The notes below the pieces were generated by a model, which searched no databases, was not told where the DNA came from, and worked only from the letters and a program-made list of their open reading frames with translations. Source: Dokdonella immobilis (lineage in GTDB: Bacteria; Pseudomonadota; Gammaproteobacteria; Xanthomonadales; Rhodanobacteraceae). From it: DNA of 45,879 nt. This document shows, piece after piece, positions 25,632 to 35,762 of the stretch (its first letter is position 1; every line of letters begins with the position of its first letter). The position numbers and the translations under genes are program-made. The stretch spans positions 35,669 through 81,547 of the forward strand of contig NZ_FOVF01000019.1 of the NCBI RefSeq assembly GCF_900115085.1, in the 5' to 3' direction.

Positions 25632-27431
25632 ATGTCCGCCCAGTTCGCCAGCCCGCCGCCGATGCCGCTGCCCGCAGACAAGGGCCAGCTGCTGGCGCGC
25701 CTGGTCGACGGACTCGACAGCCATGCCTTGTGGTGGCTGTCGGGCTACAGCGCCGGACTCGCGGCGAAGCCGGCCCAGCACGGGGTAGCGACCAGCGCGC
25801 CGCAGCAATCGCCAGCGGCGCTTGCCACGATCGTGTTCGGGAGCCAGACCGGCAATGCCCGACGCATCGCCGAACGCCTCGCTGCCGATATCGAGCGCAG
25901 CGGCGGCGCAGTACGCCTGGTGCGCGCCGACGCCTATCCGCTGCGCGAACTGAAAACCGAACGGCTTCTCTACGTGGTCATCAGTACCCAGGGCGAGGGC
26001 GATCCGCCCGACGATGCGCGCGCCTTCGTCGAACACCTGGCCGGCAAGCGCGCGCCGCGGCTGGACGACCTGCGCTTTGCCGTGCTCGGACTCGGCGATT
26101 CGAGCTATCCGCAATTCAACGCGGTCGGTCGCCTGCTCGACCAGCGCCTGGCTGCGCTCGGCGCGCAGCGCCTGTTTGCGCGCGGCGAGGCCGATCTCGA
26201 CATCGGGACAGTCGCCGACCCGTGGCTGCAGCAGGCCGTCGAGCGTGCGCGTGAACTCGAACCGAAGCCGGTACAGCGAGCCAGCGTCGTGCCGCTGCGC
26301 CACGCCGCGGTCAAGGTCCACGACCGCGATCACCCGTTCGCCGCCGAACTGCTGGCCAACCAGCGCATCACCGCACGCGACAGCGACCGCGACGTGCGCC
26401 ATGTCGAACTGTCGCTGGAGGGCTCCGGCCTCGACTACGAGCCAGGCGACGCACTCGGCGTCTGGCCGCGTAATGCGCCGGCACTGGTCGACGACGTGCT
26501 CGATACGCTCGAGCTCGACGGCGAATCCCCGGTCACTGTCTCGGATGAGACCCTGACCCTGCGCACCTGGCTCGAATCGCGGCGCGAACTGACCCGTCTG
26601 GCACGCCCGTTCGTGGCCCGGCATGCCGCGGTATCCGGCCAGGGCGCGCTGAACCGCCTGCTCGCACCCGAGCAGGCGGAAAGCCTGCGTGGCCTGCTCG
26701 AAAGCCACCAGGTCATCGACCTGCTGCGCGCCTGGCCGGCGCGCTGGGACGCCGATGACCTCGTTGCTGCGTTGCGACCGCTGACGCCAAGGCTCTACTC
26801 GATCGCCTCGAGCCGCAAGCTGGTCGGCGAGGAAGCGCACCTGACCGTTGCGCGCACGGCCTGGGACGCATTCGGCCGTTCGCACGTCGGCGCTGCTTCG
26901 GGCTTTCTCGCCGCTGCCGGCGAAGACAGCCGCATCCCGGTCTTCATCGAACGCAACGAACGCTTCCGCCTGCCGGCCGATGCCAGTCGCGACGTGATCA
27001 TGATCGGCCCCGGCACCGGTGTCGCACCGTTTCGCGGGTTCCTCCAGGAGCGCGCTGCGATCGGCGCGAGCGGGCGCCACTGGCTGCTGTTCGGCAACCC
27101 GCATTTCCGCAGCGATTTTCTCTACCAGGTCGAATGGCAGGAAGCCTTGCGCGAAGGCCGACTCGACCGCCTCGATCTGGCCTTCTCGCGCGACCAGGCG
27201 GACAAGATCTACGTCCAGGACCGCCTGCGCGAGCACGGCCGCGAACTGCATGCCTGGCTCGAAGGCGGCGCCCACCTGTATGTCTGCGGCGACGCCTCGC
27301 GCATGGCCCGCGACGTGGAGAAGGCACTGCTCGCGATCCTCGCCGAACACGCCGCCACCGACCACGACGGCGCCAGCGAACGCCTCGAGGCGCTGCGTCG
27401 CGAGGGTCGTTATGCGCGCGACGTCTACTGA
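25632..27431 (+). CDS. cysJ: Sulfite reductase (NADPH) flavoprotein alpha subunit
   Basis: Electron-transfer subunit of assimilatory sulfite reductase, 599 residues. An FMN flavodoxin domain (IVFGSQTGNARRIAERLA, about 68-86; STQGEGDPPDDA) is followed by the FAD-binding connecting region (RLYSIASSRK) and the NADP-binding domain (GPGTGVAPFRGFLQER; HLYVCGDASRMARDVE). It ends in the expected YARDVY. It takes electrons from NADPH via FAD and FMN to the siroheme subunit CysI. I choose the ATG at 25632, which gives the usual length; one at 25599 would add eleven residues and lies close to a weak promoter-like pair (TTGCAT 25585, CATATC 25608). It heads the run cysJ-cysI-cysH-sat/kinase. Confidence 0.96.
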   Translation: MSAQFASPPPMPLPADKGQLLARLVDGLDSHALWWLSGYSAGLAAKPAQHGVATSAPQQSPAALATIVFGSQTGNARRIAERLAADIERSGGAVRLVRADAYPLRELKTERLLYVVISTQGEGDPPDDARAFVEHLAGKRAPRLDDLRFAVLGLGDSSYPQFNAVGRLLDQRLAALGAQRLFARGEADLDIGTVADPWLQQAVERARELEPKPVQRASVVPLRHAAVKVHDRDHPFAAELLANQRITARDSDRDVRHVELSLEGSGLDYEPGDALGVWPRNAPALVDDVLDTLELDGESPVTVSDETLTLRTWLESRRELTRLARPFVARHAAVSGQGALNRLLAPEQAESLRGLLESHQVIDLLRAWPARWDADDLVAALRPLTPRLYSIASSRKLVGEEAHLTVARTAWDAFGRSHVGAASGFLAAAGEDSRIPVFIERNERFRLPADASRDVIMIGPGTGVAPFRGFLQERAAIGASGRHWLLFGNPHFRSDFLYQVEWQEALREGRLDRLDLAFSRDQADKIYVQDRLREHGRELHAWLEGGAHLYVCGDASRMARDVEKALLAILAEHAATDHDGASERLEALRREGRYARDVY

Positions 27432-27464
27432 TCCGCCACACCCTCCAGCCACCCGAATCCGATC

Positions 27465-29156
27465 ATGAGCAGCACCACGACCCCGGTCGAACACATCAAG
27501 CGCGACAGTCGCCACCTGCGCGGCAGCCTCGCCGAGAGCCTCGGCGACGCGCACACCGGCGCGATCCGCGAGGACGACACGGTGTTGATCAAGTTCCACG
27601 GCAGCTACCAGCAGGACGACCGCGACCTGCGAGAGGAACGTCGCCAGCAGAAACTCGAACCGGCCTACAGCTTCATGATCCGCACGCGCACCCCGGGCGG
27701 CGTGGTCACGCCTTCGCAGTGGCTGGCCCTCGACGCGATCGCCACGCGCTACGCCAATGGTTCGTTGCGCATCACCACGCGCCAGGCCTTCCAGTTCCAC
27801 GGCGTGATCAAACGCGAGCTCAAGGCAACGATGCAGGCGATCAACGCCAGCCTGATCGACACCGTGGCTGCATGCGGCGACGTCAATCGCAACGTGCTGG
27901 TGTCGCCGAATCCGGTCGAGTCGCGCGTGCACGCCACGGTCCATGAGCAGGCCGCGCGCCTTTCCGAGCATCTGAAGCCGAACAGCCGCGCCTACTACGA
28001 GCTCTGGCTCGACGAGGAACGTGTTGCCGGCGGCGAGTCTGAAAACGAGCCGCTGTACGGCGATACCTATCTGCCGCGCAAGTTCAAGATCGCCTTCGCG
28101 GTGCCGCCGCACAACGATGTCGATGTATTCGCCCACGATCTCGGTTTCATCGCGATCGTCGAGGACGGTGTCCTCGCCGGCTTCAATGTCACCGTCGGCG
28201 GCGGCATGGGCGCAACGCATGGCGATGCCGAGACCTACCCGCTGCTGGCCCGGACCCTCGGCTTCATCACGCCGGACCAGCTCTTCGCCACTGCCGAGGC
28301 TGTGCTGACCACGCAGCGCGATTTCGGCAACCGCGCGCTGCGCAAGCGTGCGCGCCTGAAATACACGATCGAGGATCGCGGACTCGACTGGTTCCGGAGC
28401 GAAATCGAGCGTCGCTGCGGATTCGTCATCGCTGCGGCGCGTGCGTTCGCCTTCGAGCACAACGGCGACCGTTTCGGCTGGAACGAAGGCCATGATGGTC
28501 GCTGGCACCTGACCTTGCGCATCGAGGCCGGGCGCATCGCCGATCGCAACGGCGTCTCCCACCTGAGCGGACTGCGCGAGATCGCGCGCGTGCATCGCGG
28601 CGATTTTCGCCTGACCCCGAATCAGAACCTGATCATCGCCAATGTAGAAGTCGACGACCGCGGCGCCATCGATGCCCTGATGGTGGCGCACGGCCTCGAC
28701 CTGCATCGAACGGCCGGACCACTGCGTCTGAACGCGCTGGCCTGCGTCGCCTTGCCGACCTGCTCGCTGGCCATGGCCGAAGCAGAGCGTTACCTGCCCG
28801 ATCTCCTGGCGAAGCTCGAACAGCGCCTGCATCGGCACGGCCTGGCCGACACCCCGATCCATCTGCGCATCTCGGGCTGCCCGAACGGCTGCTCGCGGCC
28901 CTATCTCGGCGAAATTGCCCTGGTCGGCAAGGCACCGGGTCGCTACAACCTGATGCTCGGCGCCGACCGCCGCGGCCAGCGCCTGAACCGGCTGTACCGC
29001 GAAAACATCGCGGAGGCCGACATTCTCGACACGCTCGATGCGTTGTTCGCACGTTTTTCCACCGAGCGAAGCGAAGCCGAGGATTTCGGCGATTTCCTGC
29101 TCCGCAGCGGCGTCGTTCCTGCCGCCGTGGAGATTCCCCTGAAGGTGATGGTATGA
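27465..29156 (+). CDS. cysI: Sulfite reductase hemoprotein beta subunit
   Basis: Siroheme-[4Fe-4S] subunit of 563 residues, which reduces sulfite to sulfide with six electrons. The cluster cysteines are in the canonical spacing: C427 and C433 (ACVALPTC) and C472 and C476 (SGCPNGC). The siroheme arginine/lysine motifs ([32 protein letters not shown]) are present. Length matches CysI (about 570). It starts 33 bases after cysJ with no obvious Shine-Dalgarno site and overlaps cysH by ATGA. Siroheme would come from the cysG product encoded 4 kb downstream. Confidence 0.97.
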   Translation: MSSTTTPVEHIKRDSRHLRGSLAESLGDAHTGAIREDDTVLIKFHGSYQQDDRDLREERRQQKLEPAYSFMIRTRTPGGVVTPSQWLALDAIATRYANGSLRITTRQAFQFHGVIKRELKATMQAINASLIDTVAACGDVNRNVLVSPNPVESRVHATVHEQAARLSEHLKPNSRAYYELWLDEERVAGGESENEPLYGDTYLPRKFKIAFAVPPHNDVDVFAHDLGFIAIVEDGVLAGFNVTVGGGMGATHGDAETYPLLARTLGFITPDQLFATAEAVLTTQRDFGNRALRKRARLKYTIEDRGLDWFRSEIERRCGFVIAAARAFAFEHNGDRFGWNEGHDGRWHLTLRIEAGRIADRNGVSHLSGLREIARVHRGDFRLTPNQNLIIANVEVDDRGAIDALMVAHGLDLHRTAGPLRLNALACVALPTCSLAMAEAERYLPDLLAKLEQRLHRHGLADTPIHLRISGCPNGCSRPYLGEIALVGKAPGRYNLMLGADRRGQRLNRLYRENIAEADILDTLDALFARFSTERSEAEDFGDFLLRSGVVPAAVEIPLKVMV

Positions 29157-29878
29157 ACGCACTACCCGACCTGGTTTCCGCGGCCGAAGACACGCGCGCG
29201 CTCGGCACGCTCAACGACTGGCTGGAATCGCGCAGCGCAGAAGAGCGTGTCGACTGGGCCCTCGAGACCTTGCCCGGCGAACAGGTGCTGTCGTCGAGCT
29301 TCGGCGCGCAATCGGCCGTCTCCCTGCATCTGGTCAGTCGGCAGCGAAGCGACATTCCGGTGATCCTGATCGATACCGGCTACCTGTTCGAGGAAACCTA
29401 CCAGTTCGCCGACGCACTGACCGAGCGCCTCGGGCTCGACCTGCGCGTCTACCGGCCAAGAATCGGTCGGGCCTGGATGGAGGCTCGCCATGGCCGGCTC
29501 TGGGAACAGGGCCTCGAAGGCCTGCAGCGCTACGACGCCCTGCGCAAGGTCGAGCCGCTGCGGCGCGCGCTCGACGAACTCGGCGCGCGCACCTGGTTCG
29601 CCGGACTACGCCGTAGCCAGGCCAGCACGCGGGCGTCGACGCCGGTGCTCGAACTCAAGCACGGCCGCTGGAAGGTCCATCCGCTGATCGACTGGAGCGA
29701 CCGCGACATCTGGCAGTACCTGAGCCGGCATGACCTGCCCTACCACCCGCTCTGGCACGAAGGCTATGTCTCGATCGGCGACGTGCACACGACGGCGCGC
29801 TGGCAGCCCGGCATGCGCGAGGAGGACACGCGCTACTTCGGGCTCAAGCGCGAATGCGGCATCCATCTGGAAGTCTGA
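29153..29878 (+). CDS. cysH: Phosphoadenylyl-sulfate (PAPS) reductase, thioredoxin-dependent
   Basis: Reduces PAPS to sulfite and 3',5'-ADP using thioredoxin or glutaredoxin; 241 residues. The P-loop-like [14 protein letters not shown], the [14 protein letters not shown] motif and the catalytic ECGIHLEV tail (C235) are present. The two CC pairs that bind the [4Fe-4S] cluster in APS reductases are missing, so it should use PAPS, in line with the APS kinase encoded next. It overlaps cysI by 4 bases and ends 18 bases before the sat/kinase start. Confidence 0.97.
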   Translation: MNALPDLVSAAEDTRALGTLNDWLESRSAEERVDWALETLPGEQVLSSSFGAQSAVSLHLVSRQRSDIPVILIDTGYLFEETYQFADALTERLGLDLRVYRPRIGRAWMEARHGRLWEQGLEGLQRYDALRKVEPLRRALDELGARTWFAGLRRSQASTRASTPVLELKHGRWKVHPLIDWSDRDIWQYLSRHDLPYHPLWHEGYVSIGDVHTTARWQPGMREEDTRYFGLKRECGIHLEV

Positions 29879-29896
29879 TTCACGGAGGACGGCGCC

Positions 29897-31735
29897 ATGC
29901 GCACGTTCATTCCGCACCCCCGATCCGTCGCCCTGGCGCACGCAACTCCCACCCCACCGAAGCAAACTCCCATGTCCCAGTCCGCACTCGCCTCGCACCA
30001 CGCCGACCCGCTGAACCCGCCGCACGGCCGTGTACTCAGGGAACTCTACCTGCCCGCTGCCGAGGCGTTCGCGCTCAAGCAACGCAGCGCCAGCCTGCCC
30101 GGCTGGGATCTCGACGCCCGCCAGCTCTGCGATCTCGAACTGCTGCTCAATGGCGCGTTCTCGCCACTCGATGGATTCATGACACGTCGCGACTACACGC
30201 GCGTGCTCGACGACATGCGCCTGGCCGACGGCACGCTGTGGCCGATCCCGATCGTGCTCGATGTCGACGATGCCTTCGCCGCCTCGATCAGCGTCGGCGA
30301 TGAGGTGGCCCTGCGTGATCGCGAAGGCGTGCCGCTGGCCGTGCTGACGGTCGAAGACATCTACTTCGTCGACCCGCTGCAGGAGGCGCACCAGGTCTAC
30401 GGCACCACCGACCGCCTGCATCCCGGCGTACTCGAATTGCTCGAACGGCGTCGACGTGTCCATCTCGGCGGTCGCGTGCGCGGCATCCAGGCTCCGCAGC
30501 ACCACGACTTCATGGCGCTGCGTGACAGCCCGCGTTCACTGCGTGAGCGTCTGGGTGCGCTCGGCTGGCAGCGCGTCGTCGCCTTCCAGACTCGCAACCC
30601 GATGCATCGGGCCCACCGCGAACTGACCGTGCGCGCGGCCGAGCAGGCGAACGCAAACGTCCTGATCCAGCCCGTGGTCGGCCTGACCAAACCTGGTGAT
30701 GTCGATCATTACACGCGGGTGCGCTGCTACCAGGCCTTGCTTTCGCACTATCCGGCGAATTCCGCCCAACTATCGCTGCTGCCACTGGCCATGCGCATGG
30801 CCGGGCCGCGCGAGGCGCTCTGGCACGCGATCATCCGCAAGAACTACGGCGCTACGCATTTCATCATCGGCCGCGATCATGCCGGGCCGGGCAAGGACGC
30901 CAGGGGCATTCCGTTCTACGAGCCGTTCGCGGCACAGGAACTCGTTGCCAGTCACCAGCAGGAACTCGGCATCGAGGTCGTGCCGTTTCCGGCCATGGTC
31001 TACGTCGCCAACCGCGACGTCTACCTTCCTTCCAATGAAGTGCAGGCCGGCGACGAGGTGCGCGACATTTCGGGCACCGAACTGCGCCGGCGCCTGGCCG
31101 ACGGCGAGGAGATCCCGGCCTGGTTCACCTACCCCGAAGTCGTCGAGATCCTGCGCGAGCGTTATCCGGCCAAGGCCCCGAAGGGATTCGCCCTGTTCTT
31201 CACCGGACTCTCGGGCTCGGGCAAGTCGACCATCGCCCAGGCCGTGATCGCGCGCCTGCTTGAGCGCTCGGCGCGACCGATCACGTTGCTCGACGGCGAC
31301 GAGGTGCGCAAGCACCTGTCGAAGGGGCTCGGTTTCTCGCGCGAGGACCGCGCCGCCAACGTGACCCGCATCGGCTATGTCGCCAGCGAGGTCGTCCGCC
31401 ACGGTGGCATCGCGATCTGCGCCCCGATCGCGCCGTATCGCGACAGCCGCGCGCAGGTGCGTCGCCTGGTCGAAGCGCATGGCGCGTTCATCGAGATCCA
31501 CGTCGATACCGCCCTGGAAGCCTGCGAAGCGCGGGATCGCAAGGGACTCTATGCCCAGGCCCGGGCCGGCAAGATCGCCCGGTTCACGGGCATCAGCGAT
31601 CCCTACGAGGCTCCGGAAAACCCCGAACTGCACCTCGATGGCGCGGCCGCCGATCCGGCTACCCTGGCCGGTCGCATCATCGCCCTGCTGCGCAATCGCG
31701 GACTCATTGGCGATACGTCGCGTGGGCTTCGATGA
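29897..31735 (+). CDS. Bifunctional ATP sulfurylase / APS kinase (Sat-CysC fusion)
   Basis: Single protein of 612 residues that makes APS from sulfate and ATP and then phosphorylates it to PAPS. The N-terminal ATP sulfurylase (about 45-425) is of the homo-oligomeric Sat type, with FQTRNPMHRAH (about 230-240) and GRDHAGPGKDA. The C-terminal APS kinase (about 430-605) has an intact P-loop GLSGSGKST (437-445), DGDEVRKHL and RKGLYAQARAGKI. It therefore replaces the usual CysD/CysN(C) pair. GGAGG lies eight bases before the ATG at 29897; a second ATG at 29972 lacks a site. It is the last gene of the cysJIH run and converges on the cysB-like gene. Confidence 0.96.
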   Translation: MRTFIPHPRSVALAHATPTPPKQTPMSQSALASHHADPLNPPHGRVLRELYLPAAEAFALKQRSASLPGWDLDARQLCDLELLLNGAFSPLDGFMTRRDYTRVLDDMRLADGTLWPIPIVLDVDDAFAASISVGDEVALRDREGVPLAVLTVEDIYFVDPLQEAHQVYGTTDRLHPGVLELLERRRRVHLGGRVRGIQAPQHHDFMALRDSPRSLRERLGALGWQRVVAFQTRNPMHRAHRELTVRAAEQANANVLIQPVVGLTKPGDVDHYTRVRCYQALLSHYPANSAQLSLLPLAMRMAGPREALWHAIIRKNYGATHFIIGRDHAGPGKDARGIPFYEPFAAQELVASHQQELGIEVVPFPAMVYVANRDVYLPSNEVQAGDEVRDISGTELRRRLADGEEIPAWFTYPEVVEILRERYPAKAPKGFALFFTGLSGSGKSTIAQAVIARLLERSARPITLLDGDEVRKHLSKGLGFSREDRAANVTRIGYVASEVVRHGGIAICAPIAPYRDSRAQVRRLVEAHGAFIEIHVDTALEACEARDRKGLYAQARAGKIARFTGISDPYEAPENPELHLDGAAADPATLAGRIIALLRNRGLIGDTSRGLR

Positions 31736-31781
31736 CCGATCACGCGTTGTCGCTTCGTCGTAGGATCGCTTTCAGGCGCGA

Positions 31782-31809
31782 TGCTCTTCATTCATGTTGC
31801 AGAAGAGCA
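31782..31809. terminator. Hairpin between convergent sat/kinase and cysB-like genes
   Basis: TGCTCTTC (31782-31789) pairs exactly with GAAGAGCA (31802-31809) over a 12-base loop. It lies in the 132-base gap between two convergent genes and could end transcription from either side. No strong T-run is seen on either strand. Confidence 0.4.
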
Positions 31810-31867
31810 GCACGCCCGAGGGCGCTCCCGCCGTGTGCGGCAGATCGTAGGTGGGGGACACCGATTT

Positions 31868-32866
31868 TCAGGCCGCCCGCATCGTGGCCGCAGCGCGGGT
31901 CGTCGCGCGCCAGTGCGGAGGCTCGGGCCATTCCGCGGCGGCCGCACCCTGCACGACACGCACGAGGTCGCGACGGTCGATATGCGGAGCCAATGCGGCG
32001 ATCAGGTCGAGCGCGTAGTCGCGTTGGACGCGATCGCGCTTGAGCACGACCCAGGTCGTGCAGGTCGGCAGAAGGCGATCGGCAGGCAACACGCAGAGAT
32101 CGCCGCGATCGTCTTCGCCAAGGGCCATTTCGGCCAATACGCCAACACCGAGGCCGGCCCGCACATAGGTCTTGATCAGGTCGGCATCACGCGCCGTGAC
32201 CGCCAGCCTGAGCTCGCAACCGGCCGCATCGAAGGCGCGGCGCAGCGAAGACTCGGCGGCCAGCGAGGATTCGTAGCTGACCAGCGCGTATCGGGCCAGC
32301 TCGTCGATACGCGGCGCCCGGCCCAAGGCCGCCAATGGATGCGACTGCGGCACGAGGATCCGTCGATCCCATCGATAGATCGGGATCGCCAGGTCGGCAT
32401 TCGGCGGCGTGCCGGCCGTGCTGACGATGGCCAGGTCGGCCATGCCCTTGCCAAGCAGGTCCATCAACTCGGTGTCGCCATGCGGTTCCAGGCGGACACT
32501 GACATTGGCGAAACGCTGCTTGAGCGCGGCGACCGCGCCGGGCAAGACGAAACGCGCCTGGGTATGCGTGGTGACGATGACCAGCTCGCCATCGACGTCG
32601 CTGCGCAGGTTGGCCGCGAGCGCGCGGATGTTGGCCGCCTCGGCCAGGATGACCCGGGCCCGGGCAATGACCTGGGCGCCGGCTGCAGTGATCGAATCGA
32701 GACTCTTGCCCTTGCGCAGGAACACCTGGAAGCCGAGCTCGTCCTCGAGCTGCTTGAGCTGGCGCGAGACGCCGGGCTGGGTTGCGTGCAAGCGCTCCGC
32801 GGCCAGCGTGATGTTGAGGCCGGCATCGGCGATGGCAACGATGTAGCGCAGTTGGGTCAGGGTCAT
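31868..32866 (-). CDS. cysB: LysR family regulator, CysB-like
   Basis: LysR-type regulator of 332 residues. The winged helix at 1-60 (MTLTQLRYIVAIADAGLNITLAAERLHATQPGVSRQ) and the CysB-specific effector motif TTHTQARFVLP near 99-109 identify the CysB/Cbl group, which activates sulfur-assimilation genes in response to N-acetylserine and sulfur limitation. The start at 32866 matches the family N-terminus; the open frame extends 47 codons further without support. The gene is divergent from cysG and lies within the sulfate-reduction cluster, fitting a local regulator. Separate cysB and cbl roles cannot be told apart. Confidence 0.93.
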   Translation of the reverse strand: MTLTQLRYIVAIADAGLNITLAAERLHATQPGVSRQLKQLEDELGFQVFLRKGKSLDSITAAGAQVIARARVILAEAANIRALAANLRSDVDGELVIVTTHTQARFVLPGAVAALKQRFANVSVRLEPHGDTELMDLLGKGMADLAIVSTAGTPPNADLAIPIYRWDRRILVPQSHPLAALGRAPRIDELARYALVSYESSLAAESSLRRAFDAAGCELRLAVTARDADLIKTYVRAGLGVGVLAEMALGEDDRGDLCVLPADRLLPTCTTWVVLKRDRVQRDYALDLIAALAPHIDRRDLVRVVQGAAAAEWPEPPHWRATTRAAATMRAA

Positions 32867-33000
32867 TTCGATCGATTCGCGAGAATACGGCTGCAGCGGT
32901 GCGGACCTTGTCGGCGCCAGCGGGCGTCGGCCGCAGCGATTGTCGATGGCCTGGCCGTACCGCATTTGCTGCCCCGCAGCATAGGCGCTCGGCAGGTCAG

Positions 33001-33066
33001 CGTCCACTCTGGACGTCTAGACGGCTGCGTTGCTTTCATCACCGAATCGCATAAGCCCAGAGGCTT
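33001..33066. promoter_or_regulatory. Palindromes in the cysB-cysG divergent promoter region
   Basis: The 242-base gap between the divergent cysB-like and cysG genes contains three small dyads: CGTCCA/TGGACG (33001-33015), the perfect palindrome CGTCTAGACG (33014-33023), and AAGCC/GGCTT (33053-33066). Divergent LysR genes usually bind in such gaps. Promoter hexamers could not be fixed: TTGCTT at 33030 is a possible -35 without a good partner. The dyads are seen; the regulatory role is inferred. Confidence 0.4.
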
Positions 33067-33108
33067 TGGGTATTTCAGTTCGAACCAGCGGGATCCTAGG
33101 CTTGGCCG

Positions 33109-34539
33109 ATGAGCCTGTATCCCCTGTTCGCCAATCTCAGCGGTCGCCGCGTCCTCGTAGTAGGTGGCGGCAGCGTCGGCGAACGCAAGGTGTTGGCCCT
33201 GAGCAGGACCGGGGCACGAATCGAGGTCGGCGCACCGCAGATCACGGCCCGCCTCGCCCGGCTGGTCGACAGTGGCCTGATCACGCATCGCAACGGCACC
33301 TTCGAAGACGCCTGGCTCGACCATGTCTGGCTGGTCATCGCGGCGACCGGCGAGCGCGCGCTGAACCGGCAGATCGCCGCGGCGGCGGAGGCGCGCCGAC
33401 TGTTCGTCAACGTGGTCGACGATGCCGAGCTGTCGACGTTCCAGGTGCCCGCCGTGGTCGACCGCAGCCCATTGATGATCGCGATCTCGACCGGCGGCGC
33501 GGCGCCGGTGCTGGCGCGCCTCGTGCGCGAGCGCATCGAGTCGCTATTCGATGCCTCGCTCGGTCCGCTGGCGGCGCTGGCCGCGCGCTACCGCCAGCGC
33601 ATCCGCCAGCGCTGGCCCGAGCTTGGCCCGCGGCGACGCTTTCTCGAATCGATGTTCGGTGGAAAGATTGCCGCCGACCTGCGCCGCCAGCGTCCGCTCG
33701 AGGCCGAACGCGCGCTGCGCGATGCACTCGAGGCTCCGCAATCCGGGGCACCGCCCGGTTCGGTCGCCGTGGTCGGGGCCGGCCCGGGGGACCCCGGACT
33801 GCTCACACTCAATGCGCTGCGCGCGCTCAATGAAGCCGACGTGATCCTGCACGACCGGCTGGTGTCCGCCGAGGTGCTCGAGCTCGCCCGCCGCGATGCG
33901 ACCTTCATCGATGTCGGCAAGCAGGGCGGTGGCGCACACACATCCCAGGAATGCATCCATGCGCTGATGCTCGAACATGCGCGGGCCGGCCGGCGCGTGT
34001 TGCGGCTCAAGGGCGGCGACCCGTTCGTGTTTGGTCGTGGCGGCGAAGAACTCGAATTCCTGCGCGGGCACGGCATCGACTACACGGTCGTACCGGGGAT
34101 CACCGCGGCGATCGCATGCGCGGCCTATGCGGGCATTCCGCTGACCCATCGCGAACATGCCCAGGGCGTGCGCTTCGTCACCGCCCAGCATCGGGATTCC
34201 ATCGACACGCTGGATTGGCGCGCACTCGCCGCGGATCGCCAGACCCTGGCGATCTACATGGGCCTGGGCAGTCTCGAGCGGGTGGCCGACCGGCTGATCG
34301 CGCACGACCGCGCGGCCGGCACCCCGTTCGCCCTGATCGAGAATGGCTCCCGCCCTGGCCAGCGGGTCATCCGCGGTACGCTGGCCACGCTCGCCGAAAG
34401 TGCCGCGGCGCATGAGGTGCAGTCACCGGCCTTGCTCATCGTAGGGCCCGTCGCCGCATTGGCCGATCGCCTACACTGGTATGGCGCGACACCGCTGACG
34501 GCTGAGCCCGTTGCAGCGGACGCCTTGCGCGCCGCCTGA
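33109..34539 (+). CDS. cysG: Siroheme synthase (bifunctional/trifunctional CysG)
   Basis: Makes siroheme, the sulfite reductase cofactor, from uroporphyrinogen III; 476 residues. The N-terminal dehydrogenase/ferrochelatase half opens with [22 protein letters not shown] (NAD-binding) and extends to about 205. The C-terminal SAM-dependent uroporphyrinogen methyltransferase (about 218-460) has [36 protein letters not shown] and [20 protein letters not shown]. Length and order match CysG. It is 22 bases upstream of cysK and is probably co-transcribed with it. Confidence 0.96.
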   Translation: MSLYPLFANLSGRRVLVVGGGSVGERKVLALSRTGARIEVGAPQITARLARLVDSGLITHRNGTFEDAWLDHVWLVIAATGERALNRQIAAAAEARRLFVNVVDDAELSTFQVPAVVDRSPLMIAISTGGAAPVLARLVRERIESLFDASLGPLAALAARYRQRIRQRWPELGPRRRFLESMFGGKIAADLRRQRPLEAERALRDALEAPQSGAPPGSVAVVGAGPGDPGLLTLNALRALNEADVILHDRLVSAEVLELARRDATFIDVGKQGGGAHTSQECIHALMLEHARAGRRVLRLKGGDPFVFGRGGEELEFLRGHGIDYTVVPGITAAIACAAYAGIPLTHREHAQGVRFVTAQHRDSIDTLDWRALAADRQTLAIYMGLGSLERVADRLIAHDRAAGTPFALIENGSRPGQRVIRGTLATLAESAAAHEVQSPALLIVGPVAALADRLHWYGATPLTAEPVAADALRAA

Positions 34540-34561
34540 ATTCAACGGAGGTTCCAGCCCC

Positions 34562-35518
34562 ATGTCCTACGAATCGATTCTCGACACGATCGGCAATACA
34601 CCCATCGTCAAACTGCAGCGCCTGGCTCCGAAAGGCGTCGAGGTCCACGTCAAGGTCGAGTCCTTCAATCCGGGTGGCTCGGTCAAGGACCGCCTCGCCC
34701 TCGCCGTCGTCCTCGACGCCGAGAAGTCGGGCAAGCTCAAGCCCGGCCAGACCATCATCGAGGCCACTTCGGGCAACACCGGCGTGGCCCTGGCCATGGT
34801 CGCCGCTGCGCGCGGCTATCCGTTCGTCGCGGTCATGGCCGAATCGTTCTCGATCGAGCGGCGCAAGCTGATCCGCGCCTACGGCGGCAAGGTCATCCTG
34901 ACACCCGCCGCCGAACGCGGCACGGGCATGGTGCGCAAGGCCGAGGAACTGGCGCAGAAGCACGGCTGGTTCCTGACCCGCCAGTTCGAAAACCCGGCCA
35001 ACCCGGCCTGGCATCGGAACACCACGGCCGCCGAGATCCTGCGGGATTTCGCCGGCAAGCGGCTCGACTATTTCGTTACCGGCTGGGGCACCGGCGGCAC
35101 TCTGACCGGCGTCGGCGAAGTCCTGCGCGTCGCCCGTCCTGAAGTGAAGGTCGTCGCCAGCGAGCCGGCTGGCGCGGCACTGCTGTCCGGGGCGGAATGG
35201 AAGCCGCACAAGATCCAGGGCTGGACCCCCGACTTCATACCGGGCGTGCTCGACCGCAGCGTCGCCCACCAGGTGGTCACGGTCGACGACGTGGTGGCAC
35301 GCGACACGGCCCGCCTGCTGGCCAGCAAGGAGGGGATCTTCGTCGGCATCTCGGCCGGCGCCACGCTGGCCTCGGCGCTCGACATCGCGCGCCAGGCGGA
35401 AGCCGGCTCGGTCGTCCTTGCCATGCTGCCCGACACCGGCGAGCGCTATCTGTCGACCTTCCTGTTCGAAGGGGTCAACGAGGGTTCCGACGACGAATGG
35501 CTGGCCTCGCTCGGATAG
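34562..35518 (+). CDS. cysK: Cysteine synthase A (O-acetylserine sulfhydrylase)
   Basis: PLP enzyme of 318 residues that makes cysteine from O-acetylserine and sulfide. K42 in NPGGSVKDR is the PLP lysine, TSGNTG (69-74) binds the substrate and phosphate, and GTGGTLTGVGEVLR is the second phosphate loop. GGAGG ends ten bases before the ATG at 34562; longer in-frame readings overlap cysG. The end (LPDTGERYLSTFLFEG) is complete. It follows cysG and finishes the assimilation pathway encoded here. Confidence 0.96.
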   Translation: MSYESILDTIGNTPIVKLQRLAPKGVEVHVKVESFNPGGSVKDRLALAVVLDAEKSGKLKPGQTIIEATSGNTGVALAMVAAARGYPFVAVMAESFSIERRKLIRAYGGKVILTPAAERGTGMVRKAEELAQKHGWFLTRQFENPANPAWHRNTTAAEILRDFAGKRLDYFVTGWGTGGTLTGVGEVLRVARPEVKVVASEPAGAALLSGAEWKPHKIQGWTPDFIPGVLDRSVAHQVVTVDDVVARDTARLLASKEGIFVGISAGATLASALDIARQAEAGSVVLAMLPDTGERYLSTFLFEGVNEGSDDEWLASLG

Positions 35519-35541
35519 GCCCCGGATGGCCCGAACCCGTT

Positions 35542-35568
35542 GCGGGCGGGGCGACTGAAGGCGCCCGC
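35542..35568 (+). terminator. Possible terminator hairpin after cysK
   Basis: A perfect 7-bp stem (GCGGGCG / CGCCCGC) with a 13-base loop begins 23 bases after the cysK stop. The following CTCTCCGTCTCCGTT is pyrimidine-rich but not a clean T-run. Confidence 0.4.
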
Positions 35569-35762
35569 CTCTCCGTCTCCGTTCCGACCGACCCAGTCGC
35601 AGCCTCAACTTCGCAAACCCGGTCGGGCCCGGCCTGTCGAGGTCCTCGCGAGAAGTCCGAAAGCACTTCGGCAACCGCGGCGCGAACGGCCAGATCGGGC
35701 CCTTGCGATCCGCCGAGTGAGTGGCCAGTCGACACTGTGCCTCGCGCCGGCAACGGCCTAGT

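Noticed and set aside
25548-29162. 1204-residue open frame antisense to cysJ and cysI
   Set aside because: It is a high-GC shadow frame: the plus strand encodes clear CysJ and CysI with all motifs, and the antisense product has no recognisable domain.
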